Shown here: positions 62,932-64,000 of the stretch, one piece after another
Numbering within the stretch: position 1 is the first letter of the stretch
Layout: each line of letters opens with the position of its first letter
Origin: Thermanaeromonas toyohensis ToBE
GTDB taxonomy: Bacteria; Bacillota; DSM-521; Neomoorellales; Neomoorellaceae
DNA length: 64,000 nt
Direction: 5' to 3'
NCBI RefSeq assembly: GCF_900176005.1
Contig: NZ_LT838272.1
Span: 2,871,587 to 2,935,586 of the forward strand
Notes under the pieces: model-generated
Told to the model about the DNA's origin: nothing
The model's input: only the letters and a program-made list of their open reading frames with translations
Databases searched by the model: none
Translations under genes and position numbers: made by a program

Positions 62932-64000
62932 ATGTCCTGGTTTATTTTTATAGCAGCCACTTTATTAGTCCTTGCTTCAGCCTTCTTAATAAATAAGCCC
63001 TGGTCCTTACCCACAGGAGAAGGGTTACTAAGCCTTTTTGTCCTTATGACAGCCCAAATTATATTTTCTCTCCTCCTGGCAGGGGCAGTATTACAAAGGC
63101 TTACCATACCAGTTGTACTTCTGATTAATGCTCTTTTCTTTTTTATAGTTCTATTGGTTCGCTTACGCCAGGGTCATATAAGGCGAGCTTCTCCCTGCTG
63201 CTCCATTAAAGTTAAAGAAAAAATAAAAGAAATTAGAGGCAACTTTTGGGCTCTAGCTCTTCTATTTCTGGTAACAGGAGAAACAGGCTGGCTTACTTTC
63301 CTTGGTTACCTTTTCCCCCCTTATGATTGGGATGGGTTAGCCTACCACTTGACCGCGGTAGCCGCCTGGATAGAAGCCGCCAAAATTACCCTTACCCCTC
63401 ACTCTTTATGGGCTAACGTTTATCCTCTAAATACTGAGCTTATTTTTACGTGGAATATGCTCTTTTTAGGCAGCGATATTATTGTAGACCTGACACAATT
63501 AGGTTTTGCCTTGGCGGGAGCTGGAGCCGTTGCTGCTCTAGGGAACCTGGCCAGCCTTAAAACCCCTGGCAAGGTAGTAGCCGGAAGCCTTTTCTTCCTT
63601 ACCCCCATCATTTTAATTCAATCTAAAACAGCTTATGTGGACGTAGCTTTAGCCTCTATGTTCCTTATCTCTTTTTATTTTTCTTACCGCTATGCCCAGG
63701 ATCCTAGAAACGTTTACCTTTGGCTGGCAGGTCTTGGTTCAGGTATTACTTTAGGTATGAAATCTTCGGCAGCCCTATACGTAACTGTTAACACCCTTTT
63801 CATTCTAAGAGGGCTAGGTAAGTGTTACCGGCAAAGGGCGGGGAAGGAGTCCCTTTTTTATCTTAAAAGGCTAGGGCTTTTCCTTTTCCTCGTTTCTTTA
63901 GGGGGTAGCTTCTGGTATCTCCGTACCTGGTATTATTATGGCAATCCCTTTTACCCTTTTACAGTGGAGATCTTCGGTTATACCCTTTTCCCCGGTAGCG
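62932..64000 (+). CDS. Membrane glycosyltransferase-like protein (GT-C/PMT type), N-terminal part
   Basis: Open frame of 356 codons from the ATG at 62932 to the window edge. The product is highly hydrophobic with many membrane segments, beginning SWFIFIAATLLVLASAFL. PPYDWDGLAYHLTAVAAWIEA in an early outer loop, with the acidic DWDG, resembles family 39 / GT-C glycosyltransferases that use polyprenyl-linked sugars. TAYVDVALASMF and GSGITLGMKSSA fit the same class. It is divergent from the molybdenum hydroxylase operon and unrelated to it in function. AAGGGAAG precedes the start. The C-terminus is outside the window. Confidence 0.7.
   Translation, partial: MSWFIFIAATLLVLASAFLINKPWSLPTGEGLLSLFVLMTAQIIFSLLLAGAVLQRLTIPVVLLINALFFFIVLLVRLRQGHIRRASPCCSIKVKEKIKEIRGNFWALALLFLVTGETGWLTFLGYLFPPYDWDGLAYHLTAVAAWIEAAKITLTPHSLWANVYPLNTELIFTWNMLFLGSDIIVDLTQLGFALAGAGAVAALGNLASLKTPGKVVAGSLFFLTPIILIQSKTAYVDVALASMFLISFYFSYRYAQDPRNVYLWLAGLGSGITLGMKSSAALYVTVNTLFILRGLGKCYRQRAGKESLFYLKRLGLFLFLVSLGGSFWYLRTWYYYGNPFYPFTVEIFGYTLFPGS

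Noticed and set aside
62817-63107. Minus-strand frame of 96 codons opposite the membrane glycosyltransferase
   Set aside because: The plus-strand frame is continuous, highly hydrophobic and carries GT-C motifs; the minus frame has no recognisable feature.
1-64000. CRISPR arrays, insertion sequences, prophage genes, tRNA or rRNA genes
   Set aside because: No regularly spaced repeats, transposase motifs, phage genes or tRNA-like cloverleaf sequence were recognised on reading; a tRNA scan would confirm this.

Overview
The window looks like chromosome of a thermophilic, spore-forming, anaerobic Bacillota, close to the Moorella/Thermanaeromonas type. This is inferred from the clostridial gene families, the GTG and TTG starts behind strong GGAGG ribosome sites, the two-subunit glycine decarboxylase, the selenium-type purine genes (ssnA, ygeY), and promoters matching the sporulation sigma factor SigH. 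No rRNA, tRNA, CRISPR array, phage or insertion sequence was seen. Most genes lie on the minus strand. The plus-strand exceptions are galT-glgA, a dehydrogenase/aminotransferase pair, and a membrane protein running off the right edge.

Layout. (1) 1-10.9 kb: an alpha-glucoside locus with a GH31 glycosidase (cut by the left edge), a CUT1 ABC transporter without its own ATPase, a YesM/YesN two-component pair, beta-phosphoglucomutase and a GH65 phosphorylase. (2) 10.9-14.2 kb: S-adenosylmethionine by-product and nucleoside salvage (deoB, ahcY, an MTA/MTI phosphorylase). (3) 14.4-17.3 kb: galT, glgA and a free-standing starch-binding domain protein. (4) 17.4-24.3 kb: a homocitrate-synthase-type enzyme, then a lipM-gcvPB-gcvPA-gcvH-gcvT operon behind a tandem glycine riboswitch. 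(5) 24.4-31.6 kb: carbamate kinase, Hsp33, a purine/nucleoside aminohydrolase, a molybdenum hydroxylase large subunit split into two genes behind a purine riboswitch, and a YgeY-type M20 hydrolase. (6) 31.8-36.9 kb: an SGNH hydrolase with SbcCD nuclease. (7) 37.1-48.2 kb: a chemoreceptor, a xylose-type ABC transporter, and a sensory module with two binding proteins, a LytS/YesM-like kinase and a YesN-like regulator. (8) 48.4-53.5 kb: a BMP-family nucleoside ABC transporter behind a second purine riboswitch. (9) 53.7-62.7 kb: a 2-hydroxyacid dehydrogenase and an aminotransferase, then two further molybdenum hydroxylase gene sets, one with ssnA. (10) From 62.9 kb: a GT-C-like membrane glycosyltransferase.

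The parts fit a purine and nucleoside catabolic programme, though this is inference: uptake (BmpA-NupOPQ), deamination (aminohydrolase, SsnA), hydroxylation (two or more molybdenum hydroxylases), then end-product handling by glycine cleavage, carbamate kinase and possibly glyoxylate reduction/transamination. Two observations tie them together. Both purine riboswitches carry a guanine-type aptamer whose P3 arm is complementary to a downstream segment followed by a U-tract, the geometry of a ligand-ON switch. In addition, ten transcription units, nearly all purine, glycine or C2 related, share an AGGA-N17/18-GAAT promoter that fits the SigH consensus. The split, riboswitch-controlled hydroxylase together with this shared promoter class is the most interesting feature of the window.
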